This document shows, one piece after another, positions 44,279 to 55,876 of a DNA stretch of 64,000 nucleotides; position 1 is the stretch's first letter, and each line of letters opens with the position of its first letter. A program made the position numbers and the translations under genes. The DNA comes from Pollenia angustigena (lineage: Eukaryota; Arthropoda; Insecta; Diptera; Polleniidae). Below the pieces are notes generated by a model, which saw only the letters and a list, made by a program, of their open reading frames with translations, did no database searches and was not told where the DNA came from. Where the stretch lies: positions 237,335,803-237,399,802 of the forward strand of contig OV884059.1 in assembly GCA_930367215.1 (NCBI GenBank), given 5' to 3'.

Positions 44279-45181
44279 TAAAGCTGGGATCACACGATTG
44301 CCGCAATGCACCAATTTTCACACTTTTTAATACACCAATCGTGTGACTGCACAACCAATTGGCTCTTGTACCAATCGAGGACAATATTGTGCTTATTTTT
44401 ACCAATCAAATGCAACACTGGTGCGGCAATCGTGTGACTGTTTGCTATGCAACCGAGCGTCAATAAAAATAACAAAAATGCACCAATATTTGACTTTTTT
44501 TAATAAATTGTACGTTTATGTGTAAATATGTATATATTTATTATGCATTTTAATTTTTGCTATTAACAAATACATATGTATGTATGTTCACAAGCATACT
44601 ATGTAGCTGTTAAGTGCGAATATTTTTATTAAAGATGTTAATAAAACTTTTCTTTTATTCTTTAACCAATATTTGTCGTTGATATTTCTTAAAGAAAATA
44701 GTTGTTTACTTGAAAACGAAAATAAAAAATTTGTTAAAGTAGCCGAGATTTCTCTTTACTAAACGATATCGGTAGTTAAATTAATAAAGTTACAGAATTT
44801 AGTTACTCAGGGGCAGTGATGCCAACTTTTTGAGAGCAAAAAGCATTTTAAAATTTAAGAAAAGCACTAAAAAGCACTATTTGACACAAAAAAAGCGAAA
44901 AAAAAGCACTAAGCCATTTTTACAATTTAATTAAACACAAAACAAGTTGCATTCCGCTGTGCCGAATATAATATAACTCCAAAATCTAAATCAAAGGTGA
45001 CGGCGTTGATGTGGACCATTTTCATTTAAGATTAAATCATAAATATATTTACATTTGTGTATAAAAGTTTTTAAATCTTCAATAAAAATAGTATCATTCA
45101 AATCATTTGCTGAGTTTGAATTGGTCATAAATCAGTTTTAAGGTAATACAAAAGCGCATGAAAAATGGCAGGTTACACAAT

Positions 45182-45351
45182 CCTACAAGAAATGAATGAG
45201 CGAGTAGTCACGTTTTTCATTTTGGTGCTGAGAAAATGATAGAAAGAAATGACCGAATGTGACCGAAAACTTTATTTCGGTCATTTCTTTCTATCATTTT
45301 CTTAACACCAAAATGAAAAATGTGACTACTCGCTCATTAATTTCTTGTAGG
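45182..45351. repeat. 170-bp near-perfect hairpin
   Basis: Arms of about 76 bp (CCTACAAGAAATGAATGAGC... to GAAAGAAATGACCGAA) mirror with only a few mismatches around a loop of about 18 bases. Foldback MITE inside the hAT. Confidence 0.9.
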
Positions 45352-45479
45352 GAACGTTCGTTAAAAAAGCATTACTGTCAGCTGTTTTTAATTTATTTAA
45401 CACTTTGCTAATACCAAGCTACGGCTTTTTTTTGTTTTTAAAGTTTTTGCGTTTTTTTGTACGGTTTCCGACTGCATGT

Positions 45480-45760
45480 TTTTAAACAATTCCTAATATT
45501 TTCTAAGCCATTTTCTATTTTTGAAACAGTATCTACATCTTTCAAAAAATGTTTACCAAAATACGTTGTTTTTATTACGATTACTAAATATGTTGTCAAC
45601 GTTTCGTAAAATTTCCAAATTGCTAGAAAGCCTTGCTCTTACCTCGTAAATAAAGTTTTTGGTAAAACGAATGCAAGTCTCTTTTATCACTTTTTTATCA
45701 TTTGAAATCTTAAAATCTTTACAGGCCTCCTCAAAATTGTACCCCAAATAGCAAAGCTCA
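45480..45760 (-). pseudogene. hAT transposase remnant
   Basis: The 64-codon frame at 45553-45747 contains CIRFTKNFIYEVRARL, resembling the C.xF...L...L..RL segment before the C-terminal dimerisation region of hAT transposases. Its place inside a hAT with intact ends and TSD supports the assignment. The flanking catalytic and BED-finger parts are absent. Confidence 0.5.
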
Positions 45761-46797
45761 TCTTAATCATCCTCTATATAATCGTAGTTTTAAAAAATGG
45801 TAGAAAAAAAATAAAAATTGTAAAAAGCACTAAGGGCACTAACGAAAAATTGAAAAAGCACCAAGTTAGTGCTTTTTCTTAGTTTGGCACTATGGATAGA
45901 ATTTTGGCGTTTTGAGGCATCAAAAAGCACCATAAATAGTGCCAAAAGCACTAAGTTGGCATCGCTGCTCAGGGGTGTGCTGTAAATCGAAAACGTAAAA
46001 CGCAAGAATTTGGAGGCTGTTTTTAGTACACTTTTAATCTTATTTTTATAATTTTTTTTAATAAAATTCTGTTTAATAAAGAAATGTTTGTATAATATTT
46101 GTCATAAAATTCTTTTAATATACAGAAATCTTATTTAAAAACTACGTTTAAAATTCTTGCGTTTTCGATTTCCAGCACACCCCTGACTGATATTTAAATA
46201 ATATTATTTAAATTTAAATTTTATTATTTCATACAAATTTTCTATGCAAACGTTTACATTCGAAATTGTTGTTAATTTTTGGAACTTCATAAAGTTTTCT
46301 TAAAATATTTCAAATAAAACTATTCAACAAAAAATTGTATAGTAGGTACCTATATGAACAAATTTTTCGATTTTAATAAGCATACCAAGTAGAACTCCAC
46401 ACAAATGAAAAAGCTACCACAACAGCTGTTTTCGCAGTTGTCAAGTAAGAACAATCGTGTGACTGTGCTGCGGCAATTATTGTACCCATTTCACTTTATA
46501 CCAACTAGCGGCAATTAAATTTGTATAAAACAGGGCAATCGTGTGATTTCAGAATATTTAATTGGTGCAATTTCTTTATTGTGCGTCAATAAAGCACAAT
46601 CAAAATTGTGCCATATTGGTGCATTTGCGGCAATCGTGTAATCCCTGCTTAAGACTTATGACACCTTCTGAATACCACAAATATAACACAAATTGTACAC
46701 AAACACAAGAAAAAAGTTAATTAAAAATTACTTGCTTGCATAAAATAGTACTTAACGCAGATGCAAAAAAGGGTATTATCTCACCTAATTATAACCG

Positions 46798-46936
46798 GGG
46801 GTAACAAATGGAAAAAACGTTTGAAACGTTTGATTCACTTGTTTAAACGTTTAATTAACTAGATTAAATTTTTAATTAAAACTGATTTTATTTTTGAATA
46901 AAGCTTTAATTGGTGAAACTTTTTTTTGTCTGTGTG
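46798..46936. repeat. fragment of the TTGATTAAATTTTTAAT MITE family
   Basis: CGTTTGATTCACTTG, AAAACTGATTTTATTTTTGA and a right end TTTGTCTGTGT match 26265-26509 and 51578-51820. Confidence 0.6.
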
Positions 46937-46999
46937 GCACAAGTAGCAAGACGACTCGACAAGATTGACAGCAAAATTGCATGGATGATGAAAACCTAA

Positions 47000-47310
47000 C
47001 ACTGGGTTTCCACGTAGCAATTTATATTGCTAAGCACAAGCAAAAGCGTCGGCAGAGCAATGGCGCAATAATTGCTGATTATATTGCTGGAGAGCACGTG
47101 AAATTGCTTTACCATAAACAAACGTACAGAGCAATGAAATGTCAGATAAATGACAACTGATTTTACAGCAGATTTCTAAGCAAAAATTGCTCAAACAATT
47201 AGAAGAGCAATCATTGCGCAATCGATTGTCACTCATGTCAATATGCGGTCTATATGTCGCAAATTTAATTGAGCAATCAAATTTGACGTTCGATATTAGC
47301 CCTTTAAAGA
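47000..47310. repeat. AGCAAT/ATTGCT-rich segment, possible Harbinger-like MITE
   Basis: About a dozen ATTGCT or AGCAAT words in 300 bases after TAA|CACTGGGTTTCCACG. The right end cannot be fixed because no mirrored end with TAA was found. Confidence 0.35.
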
Positions 47311-48430
47311 TCTGAATGGCAATTATTTGTTATAGCCCTATGATCCACATTAAAACAATGGAAATAAATAAAAAAGTGACATATTTTAGAGATTGATAAG
47401 GTGCTGGAAGTATCGTATTATATGCTTTAATAGATTACATAAATCCGTACTAAGGTACGTCCTTTAATGGCCCCATCTTATTTTTGAGCTTATGACACCG
47501 ATGTTTTTTCATACATGTACAATTAAAAGAAACAAAAAACTTACCAAACGAAAGCATCCCTTCTTACAAACTTTTTCAATGACTTGGTAAACAGACTAAA
47601 GTATCCTCATTTGATATTTTGCAAATTTGTAGACAAAAATTTATACAAGCAGCAAAGTTCTAATATTTCATAATAACGTCAAACATATTTCAAAGTTCGT
47701 ATTTCCTCTGGTATTTTAGTTAAGAAAAAAATAGTATTTTTATTCGAATGATACTGTCTCTTTAAAAAAAAGACAAGAAAAAATCATTTTCTTGAAATTA
47801 AAAAAAAAAATACAGCCTAGAATTTGGGATTTGTTTACTTGCATTTTTTGCAATGCTCCCATTGTGGATTCTTTTTTGAATCTTATCTATTTTCTTTCTC
47901 TGGTTGTTTATTACAATTGCCATTCTTTTATTAAAATTATTAAATATTATAAATAAGACGAAAAAAAAAACTGAGAAAAGCCATACAAAAAGTGACATTG
48001 ACCCAAATCCCCAAAACGAATCAACAAAATAGAACAGAAATGAAAATTGCAAATCAAAAGAAGAAAAAAGAAGTACAAAAAATTCAGATTCATTCCGTTC
48101 ATTTACAATAGAACAATACGACGGACAACATATCGACGTTGTTGTTTAAAACTGTTATCGCTGTCCATTTTTTTTAAAAGAGAAAGTAAAACCACCAAAA
48201 TACCGATAATAAAATATTTTTATAGAAATTGTTAACTGCATTCATGAATGGCCAAAAAATGGTAAATTGATTTTATTTGGCAATGAATAATACTTAAATC
48301 ACTTGTTCTAAAAGTAAAATGCGTTTCTGCGTGACTGCCTTATTCCATTTTTTCCGATGTTCCAATTTTGGAACAATTTTGTTTTGCTTTAGGGAAAATA
48401 AAAAATCAAGTATCTTAAGGGAAAAAAGTA
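47311..48430. other. AT-rich spacer
   Basis: No gene supported. Frames are low-complexity. Confidence 0.3.
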
Positions 48431-48790
48431 ACACGAGGGGTTTCCCCGCCTCTAAGCCAGCCCATATAGTCCTGACCATTCTCACCTTTCAATCTTCCCT
48501 TAGCCTTCCTGTACGACTCACGGTGGATAAGATAGGGATCCATGCGATGATGATGATGTAATAATGACTACTGCAGAAGTTGACCTGATGAGAAGCAGGA
48601 GGAAACGGTTTTTCACTTTCTCCGCCAATACAGCGGTTTTGGGGTTATTTGCATGAGGCATTTTGGGGGCCCTGCTTCGATGCTAATGAACACTGGCTTG
48701 ACTCTGGTTACTGAAACAGGTTATCACAATGGGACCGTTTTAAGGATCCAAGTGAGCCGTCCTCGTATCGGCTGCCTATTATATCTTTTT
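48431..48790. other. GC-richer segment, possibly a LINE 3' region
   Basis: Clearly less AT-rich than neighbours, with a GATGATGATG run and continuous unique-looking text (GACCTGATGAGAAGCAGGAG, GGGGGCCCTGCTTCGATG). The style recalls 3' ends of non-LTR retrotransposons, but no RT motif is present, so this remains a guess. Confidence 0.25.
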
Positions 48791-48866
48791 TATTATATTT
48801 TCATAGCATTTTTTTATAAAAAGAGCGCAAAAAGAACTAAAATATTTTTTAAAAAGAGAACACTAA

Positions 48867-49256
48867 AGGCAGAATTAGTCTTTACTTTCTGTTCTGTTCC
48901 GTGCCGTTCTGTTACGAAATTGTGATAGTTACTTTTTTGTAGCAACTTATCAGCCATTTATGACAAAGTTATTAGTTTTGCACCTTCTATTGTTTTATTT
49001 CAATCACTTTTATGCAAATAAATTTGAAGAAATAAAATTTTATGAATTCTTAAAAGCAAAAAATAGTTTATTTCAATATAAATATGTATTTTTTAACATT
49101 TATTTTGCTGTCACTTACAATTACTTAACAAGTTTTTGATTTTAACAAACTCAACCGCAACAGAACAGAAAAACTAATCAATTTCACAGGTTTTTTAATA
49201 ACAAAAACAAATCAGCTGATTCGTAACAGAACAGAAAGTAAAGACTAACTGAGCCT
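48867..49256. mobile_element. Harbinger-like MITE, 390 bp, TSD TAA
   Basis: AGGCAGAATTAGTCTTTAC and AGGCTCAGTTAGTCTTTAC (reverse), continuing TTTCTGTTCTGTT, flanked by TAA (48864-48866, 49257-49259). ATCAGCTGATT lies near the right end. Non-coding. Confidence 0.85.
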
Positions 49257-49298
49257 TAAAAAATGCAAACAAAAAATTTTATAACAAAATGTTGTTTA

Positions 49299-49634
49299 AG
49301 GCAAGGTTACACTATTATACTTTGTATTAATACATGTCAAAAACTCAAGTAATATAACAAAGTCTGATAGTGTGAATGCAATGTGTCACGAAAATGACAA
49401 GTATTATGAATAAAGTTTGACATCCCATACGACTTCATCGTTTTTTGAAAAATTTCTAAACAAAAATACTTTTCATTTGATCAGGGTTGCATTTTATTTC
49501 ATTTGTGTGATGGTGTGAACACAAACTATCATGTTAAATAAGATTTTTTGACAGTCGCAACAAAACTCATTAGATTTCTATCTCACAAAGTATTATGGAA
49601 TACGTAAGGCTTGTGAGATAGTGTAATCTAGCCT
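49299..49634. mobile_element. Harbinger-like MITE, copy 2 (no SINE)
   Basis: AGGCAAGGTTACACTAT and AGGCTAGATTACACTAT (reverse), with TTAA-type flanks. Aligns with 37381-38381 and supplies the empty site for the SINE insertion there. Confidence 0.85.
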
Positions 49635-49828
49635 TAAGTATGGTAACATTTTACATTCTATTCAATTAAGGTTATTGTGCAGCTAAAGATTTCAAAATTG
49701 CTACTTTTCAATAAAATATACAGTTTTTGGTCATCCTCCTCTTAAGACCATTAATCACTATCTCAAGGGTATTTTCTTAAGACGGATAGAACGTCCTTTA
49801 GGGACAACTGTAAAGCTAGCTGTCATAC

Positions 49829-50283
49829 AAAGACTTACACCAAAGCAACGTTTACAAAGCGTGAAAATTTACTTCCGAAATTCGCGCTATTTTAGTCAAA
49901 CTTGAACAAGAATTTTACTGTCAAACTAATGTCAGCCATGAGGCTCCTTTCTGTCTTAACGGGTATGTTAACCAGCAGAGCACTGTCCTCATAAGACTCT
50001 AAGACTCTATCCAGAAAAAACCCCGTATAGTTCAGCTTACATGCCAAAGGCGACATGTACTTATCTTTAAGTATATCTTTAAGTATGAAACCGGCGAGAA
50101 CATAACTTTAAATGGCGAATGCTCCAGGCGAATGATTCGTGAGTTTCTTATTCCTCATTTCATTGCAAATCAATTGTAGGAGAAATCGTTCAAACAAGAC
50201 GGCGCAACATACAACACAGAATTATCTCAACAAATGTACCTCTTGACCACGTTTTGTGGGGGTACGTCATATCTCTAGTATAT
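49829..50283 (+). pseudogene. decayed mariner-type transposase, third relic
   Basis: Translations in shifting frames show LTPKQRLQSVKIYFRNS (HTH start), HEAPFCLNGYVNQQ (equivalent of the first catalytic-Asp region, Asp replaced by His), TGENITLNGECSRRMIREFL and FKQDGATYNT (second catalytic region), then LWGYV. It has several stops and shifts and no TIRs were found. More divergent than the pair at 3510 and 63003. Confidence 0.7.
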
Positions 50284-51149
50284 ACAGATTATCTAGCAAT
50301 AATCGATAATTAAGATGAGTAAATGCATCACTGCGCTGCAAATGAAAATTTAAATGTTTTAAATTATTTTTCTAATGCAGATTCCGTACAAAACAAGTAT
50401 AAATTACATAGCAAAAACTGCCTTCTGCTATAAAAGATGACCTGCAAACTTGCATTGGCTGTCTAAGCAAAGTTTGCTTGTATAATAGACAGCAGTAATG
50501 CATTCACAAACAGATCCCTAATCTCATCCCAGATTGTTTCTATTTTTTTAGTGTAAATGACTTGTTGAAAGGTGAATAAAATTTAACAGCTCTTGCTTTT
50601 TGTTATAGTTCTATTCCATTATATAGAATTTTATAGTAAACAAATCTATGCGGAAGTTTTTTTTGAAATTTTGATCGATTTTTTTTTTTAAATAATTTTT
50701 TGTTTAAATACTAAATCGTTGCTCTTTGTGGAATGAATGAGAAGGTATACTGACTGCTGTGCTTAGTAAAAAGGCAGTAAAATGTAAAAATGAAAATCAG
50801 AAAAAATTAAGTCTAACTTTTGTATTTTGTCATGTATCTTTTAATATTTGTCAAACTTTAGAGATTGCTCTTACTTTGAAATAAGAAATTGATTGACATT
50901 TAAATTAAAAAAAGGCAGTAAGTGAATTTTACTGCCTTTTTCTAAACACAGCAGTATTGTTATGCAAATTCAACTTGACAGATTAATATGTATTTATTTT
51001 ATGCGTTTCATAAAGGGTGTCCAATTTCTACGCCTCTTTCCGCTCCCAAAATCTTCAATAATTTTCTTTCATTCCCAGGTTTCTGGTGGATTTTTTTTTT
51101 GAAAATAATATTTATTTAAAACCAAAAAGTAATTTCTTTGGGAATACAA
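50284..51149. other. AT-rich spacer
   Basis: TACTGCCTTTT/AAAAGGCAGTAA words occur as an inverted pair at 50769-50782 and 50930-50942. Otherwise nothing. Confidence 0.3.
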
Positions 51150-51535
51150 AATTTTAATTTCAAAAGATTTTGTTATTCGTGCTTAATTCCCAGTTTTTAT
51201 TCTTGATAAAAACACTTGAAATTTATTGTTGATGGAGTGGGGAATGTAAGATGAGATAAACTCACTGTTTATTGTTGATGTCTTTTGTTTAAACTTTGAT
51301 ATTGTTACAAGTAGAACTGTTGCTTATAAGTCTTATACGTTTAACAGTTTTATTTGGTTTAATATCTTTAGTTTGTCTAAAATCTTTATGGATGAAGTTT
51401 CCTGATGATCTGGCCTAAGCAACCAGTGAAATGCGCATAGGAATAGCTTATCCCATCAGCAATAAATTTCATGTGTTTTTATCAAGAATAAAAACTGGGA
51501 ATTAAGCACGAATAACAAAATTTATTTAAAACTTT
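51150..51535. mobile_element. long-TIR MITE, same family as the foldback at 25 kb
   Basis: About 70-bp inverted ends (TTTGTTATTCGTGCTTAATT, CCCAGTTTTTATTCTTGATA) face each other. The interior carries GAAATGCGCATAGGAATAGC and CCTGATGATCTGGCC, shared with 25055-25645 and 54890-55165. Confidence 0.8.
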
Positions 51536-51577
51536 ATGAGATAGTTTTAAAAATCATATATTTGTTGTTTTTAACTA

Positions 51578-51820
51578 CACAGAAAATATTTTTTGCGCCA
51601 GTAAAAGAATAAATCAAAAATAAAATCAGTTTTAATTAAATATTTAATCAGGTTAATTAAATATTTAATCAAGTAAATTCAACGTTTAACTGAAATATTG
51701 TCAATTAAACATTAAATACACTTGATTAAAATTTTAATTCACCTGATTAAATATTTAATTAAAATTGATTTTATTTTTGATTAATTCTTTTACTGGCGCA
51801 AAAATATTTTTCTGTGTAGA
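51578..51820. mobile_element. palindromic TTAATTAAATATTTAAT MITE, CACAGAAAAT ends
   Basis: CTACACAGAAAATATTTTTT and its partner at 51800-51820 are inverted, and the palindrome continues through CAGTAAAAGAAT(A/T)AATC. The centre repeats TTGATTAAATATTTAAT. Copies at 26265 and 46798. Confidence 0.75.
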
Positions 51821-51822
51821 TT

Positions 51823-52414
51823 TTAAAAATTCTTATTTTGCTTAAAATACTTTAATCGCTTAAAAACTAAATGACTGTGTCAGGGTCATATAAATAAACA
51901 AAGTATATTTTTTATGCTTCTATTTGATCGTTACTTATTAAAACATCAAAGTTAAAAAAGCCCTTTCGGAAATCGATAAATTGTGCTTTATTTTCTGAGA
52001 AAAGAAAACAGAATTTATACCTACCATGCACAAGCAAAACTTCAACTATGATTTGTATAAAAAACAAGTAGAAAAGTTCTATATATTGGACTTTCCCCGA
52101 TCTTATATTGGCTTTAAAACAGACTTGTGACATCGATGTTATTACAAATATCATCAATGAGGCAAAAACTGACATCAATCCAATGACAAACGTCATCCTT
52201 AAATTTTGTCATATTTTATGCGTCAACTATGCTATAACTACAGTGACATCAATTCGATGCCACATTTTGTGTATAATTAAAATTATTTTGATGAATTAAA
52301 AGTAAAATAAGAATCAAAAATTCCCATATTCTATTTGCTTAAATTATTTAGTTGCATACATATAATAATAATAATAATTATAATTGAGATTTGTTAACAA
52401 ATGGCGGCATGGAG
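51823..52414. other. AT-rich spacer
   Basis: (ATA)n at 52361-52375. A GACATC/GATGTC-rich patch lies around 52125-52195. No gene. Confidence 0.35.
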
Positions 52415-53130
52415 ACCAGTACCCATGTTCTGTAACTATAGTGAGAACTTCTCGCATTAAAAAGATGTGAAACAAAATATTCCATCGTTTCTCGAAAAGT
52501 GAGAAAAAACTGTGTCTGTAACTTATGTCGAAAACTATCAAAAGAGATTACGTCGTTACGTTATGAATGTCATAACATTGAACTCGAAGCCGATGTGACA
52601 TTGCAGACGTTGAAAACGCGAGTAACACATATCGTTGACGGCGTCCAAAATTTACTAAAATTCCAAATTTTTCAACGACGGCGGCGAAAATACAACCGTC
52701 GGCTTTACCAAATAATGTAAAGTGCGACTTTAATGTTTGTTGTTTGGATACGAACTTTGAAAACAATCGTATATTTTATACAAATATAAAAAGCAAAATA
52801 ATCAAACTATAAAAAAATGTGCCAAGAACAAAATATTATTATTATTATTATTCTTTGTGTTTTGAATTTTTAATTGATTTTTAGTGTTAAAATTTTTTCT
52901 CGCCTCTTTTTTTTCGTGAGTTATCACAAAAATGTTACAGACACACTTTTTCTGTAAATTGACGAGTTATATCCTTGCGTGACAGCTAGTACTCGCCAAA
53001 AAAAAAGTTACAGAAACAGTTTAGTGAGAAAAACAGCTGTTTGTTTCATTATATGGCATATTTGTTTCATTTTACACATTTCAATCGAAAAGTTTTTCGA
53101 CGCGAGAGTTACAGAATATGGGCACAGGTT
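52415..53130. mobile_element. TIR element T, copy 2
   Basis: GACCAGTACCCATGTTCTG and (reverse) ACCTGTGCCCATATTCTG ends. Aligns with 28612-29313 in inverse orientation. The matching 73-codon frame is at 52499-52720 (plus), GTG-initiated. An (ATT)n run lies at about 52836-52855. Confidence 0.7.
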
Positions 53131-54880
53131 AGATAAAAGACTTGTTTAATACTCCTTAAACTACCTTTTTTACATTTATATATATCAGTGTTTGCGCAGT
53201 TGTCGAAATTCTACCATAACTATATGAAGAAAACATGCATAGAAGTAAGTATGAATTTCCATCTTAGTGGATCGATTTGTCTAGGGATGATCCTTCGGTC
53301 TCTGTATTATCTTCCACTCAAGTTCGTGAAGGTTTAATTCAATTTTGTAAGTTCAATTATAAAACAAAAAGTACCAATTAAAAACTCTTCTCTTATAGTT
53401 TCTCAATCACTCTGATCTCTGTATGTAAAATTTTATCTTTCCAGGTTAATTAATTTTTATTTATGAATTAATAAAAACTCAAAAAATACCAGTTAAAACA
53501 ATTTACCAAAAAGATTCCTTTTACAGATTCTCAACCACTCAGGACATTGTATTTCAATTTTAAGTTTCTAGGTCCAATATTAACGAAAACTTAAACAAGT
53601 ACCAGTTGTAGAACGAAAAAGTACTAAGAAGGTCCCCCTTACAGATTCCTATTCAATCAGGACGATGCATGTTAAATTTTATGTTTCTAGGTCCAATATT
53701 AAGTTGAAGCACAAACAAGTACCTTAATTTTTCATGTGATAGGTTCTCACTTACGTAGACCCTGAACTAGAGTTTTTTTTCGGAGTTTTTCGATTCCCGG
53801 GAAAGCGGAAAATTTTTTTAAATTTCCCGGGATCCCGGAATCCCGCTCAATATAAATAATAAAAAGTAAATTTGTTTTAAATTAACGCAAAAAAAAACTT
53901 TTATAAATAAACGTAAGGGAACAAAGTACAAAGTAAGTAAAAGAAATGCATTAATACTACAAAAATTAATTGAAGATTGAAAGAGGAACTTGAACTATTA
54001 TTACCAGGGAAACCAGAAATATTCTCTAAAAACACGTTTTATGCAGTAAAAACTGGAAAATATGCCCTGAAAAATGTTAAAAATATGCCCTAAAAAACAA
54101 CAAACAAAATTAAAAAAAAAAAACCTAAAAAATGTAAAAATTCAAATAAGAGAAGTTTGCGCCGAATATAATCTAGATATTAACATCCATATGGGTTTTT
54201 GTCTTAATAGGATTTTAGGTACGGTCGCTAAATTGTTAACAAATCTTTACATTTAAAAGGAATTTAAAGCTAATTAAGGATGGGAGCTTTGAGCAAATGT
54301 GAACCGATTCGAAAATAATTTAATTTAAAGTAAAATATCTTTGGCACGAATTTAATTTAAATACCATCGTAATTAGATAGCTTTTGGACACAAAGAGTAC
54401 AATTTGGATGAGAAATTATAGACCGATTCTCACCATTTGCATTATTAGTAGTTTATTTATTAGAAATTAAGAGACAGACGGTTGACGTCTTTGCATTTCT
54501 GGCAAACAATCTTTTGGCCCTGAAGTCATTAACAATTTTGATAAAAAATATTTCCATTTAAGTACTTAATTTTTAATGTTTGCTTAATTATGCACAACTC
54601 TTCGTAACTGTTTAATATTTCATTAATGTCAAACTTTACTCAAACACGCTTTTTTTAAATCATGAAATTTTAAGCAGTTCTTTGAAAGTCTTACTGTATT
54701 AACTTGAAACCGTTTAAGTGACCTCTAACGGTTATTTCCTCCAACATATTCGAACCAAATAAGAATTTAGCTTAGAAGAGAACCTTTTTATACCCTCCAT
54801 TACTTAGAGTGAATGAGGGTATAATAAGTTCGTCATTCCGTTAAACAAAAATTTTAATATTAATCATCAAAAAGTAATTT
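53131..54880. repeat. old repeat with about 120-bp tandem units, AT-rich
   Basis: 53340-53720 contains three or so units built from AAAAGTACC...TTACAGATTCTCAACCACTCAGGA...TTTCTAGGTCCAATATTAA. A further unit lies at 55330-55405. 54540-54800 is inverse to 58480-58970 and ends TTATACCCTCCATTACTT. Class unknown; no gene. Confidence 0.45.
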
Positions 54881-54889
54881 AAATTTTTG

Positions 54890-55168
54890 GGAATACAAAA
54901 TTTTAATTACAGAAGATTTTGCTATTCGTGCTTAATTCCCAGTTTTTATTATTGATAAAAACACTTGAAATTTTTTGTTGATGGGATAAGCTATTCCTAT
55001 GCGCATTTCACTGGTTGCTGAGGCCAGATCATCAGGAAACTTCATCCATAAAGATTTTAGAAAAACTAAAGATATTAAACCAAATAAAACTGTTAAACGT
55101 ATAAGACTTATAGCAACAGTTCTACTTATAATAATATCAAATTTTAAACAAAACACATTTTTTAACAT
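54890..55168. mobile_element. partial copy of the 51150 MITE family
   Basis: Shares GGGAATACAAAATTTTAATT, TTCGTGCTTAATTCCCAG and TATGCGCATTTCACTGGTTG with 51150-51535, and stops before the second TIR. The 78-codon frame here is repeat-derived. Confidence 0.7.
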
Positions 55169-55409
55169 TATATAATGTTCGGTTCTTTCTTGAAAATAGT
55201 TACGAACGGTATTAAGGGTTGTGTATGTCTACACAATCACTAAAAAAAGAGATATCGTTCCTAGGTGTGTGAAACGAACGTTAAATAATGTACTGTTTAT
55301 TTTCGAACACTGTTCTTAAGTAAACGTAAAGAACAAAAAGTACCAAAAACTTCCCTCTTATAGATTCTTATCCACTTAGGGTATTGCATCTTGAATATTT
55401 TGTTTCTTA

Positions 55410-55700
55410 GTCTGAGTTCATACTGCTCATGTCTTATTGACAAGATGTTTCCTTTTTCTTTTTTGAACATGAATTGGCGTTCAAATGATTCATGTCATGT
55501 TGACAACATATTTTTTATTTTGTATAGTCATGCGTATGCATGTGTGCTTCTTGATATAAAAAACAAAAACAAAATTAAACAACGAATGAGAAAGCGTACT
55601 GGCAGTACATGCATCCGTGTACTCGTTTCTTTTCCCCTCGTCCCTCTCGCCTATAAAGTAGCAATAATGTCATTAAATCATGAGCCGTATGAACACAGAC
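55410..55700. mobile_element. Harbinger-like MITE Y, copy 1 (291 bp)
   Basis: GTCTGAGTTCATACTGCTC and GTCTGTGTTCATACGGCTC (reverse), TTA on both sides (55407-55409, 55701-55703). Aligns in inverse orientation with 61063-61361. The 139-codon frame over it is not a gene. Confidence 0.9.
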
Positions 55701-55876
55701 TTAGTCCAGTTTTTTTTAAACTTTTTTTGCTATCTTATCTAGACTTAAGATGTTTTGTCAAAATGCCACAGATATGTAGATTGCCAATTTTATGTGCATA
55801 TAATCGATAAATACTGTGTATCTTATTGCAGTGGTGAATTTTTCTAATAACACTATGCAAGTTGAAACAACAGAAA

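Larger units (their letters stand above)
44814..45967. mobile_element. hAT element, 1154 bp, perfect 8-bp TSD
   Basis: CAGTGATGCCAACTT and CAGCGATGCCAACTT (reverse) are typical hAT ends, flanked by CTCAGGGG (44806-44813, 45968-45975). AAAGCACTAA(G)/TTAGTGCTTTT words crowd both ends. Contains a transposase relic and an inserted hairpin. Confidence 0.9.
44808..46185. mobile_element. small TIR element U, split by hAT
   Basis: The right end 46152-46185 (reverse: CAGGGGTGTGCTGGAAATCG) mirrors 45970-46003 (CAGGGGTGTGCTGTAAATCG). Its first six bases also remain at 44808-44813, because the hAT inside it duplicated CTCAGGGG across the boundary. ACT flanks U on both sides (44805-44807, 46186-46188). 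Without the hAT it is about 215 bp. Confidence 0.7.
44282..46649. mobile_element. Harbinger-like element, outer layer of second nest
   Basis: Left AGCTGGGATCACACGATTGC and right AGCAGGGATTACACGATTGC (reverse), with TAA on both sides (44279-44281, 46650-46652). ATCGTGTGA and GCGGCAAT words recur subterminally. The native sequence is about 1 kb; the centre is occupied by insertions. No transposase seen. Confidence 0.85.

Noticed and set aside
55391..55810. 139-codon frame
   Set aside because: Runs across both ends of MITE Y (55410-55700), including its target duplications; no conserved protein content.
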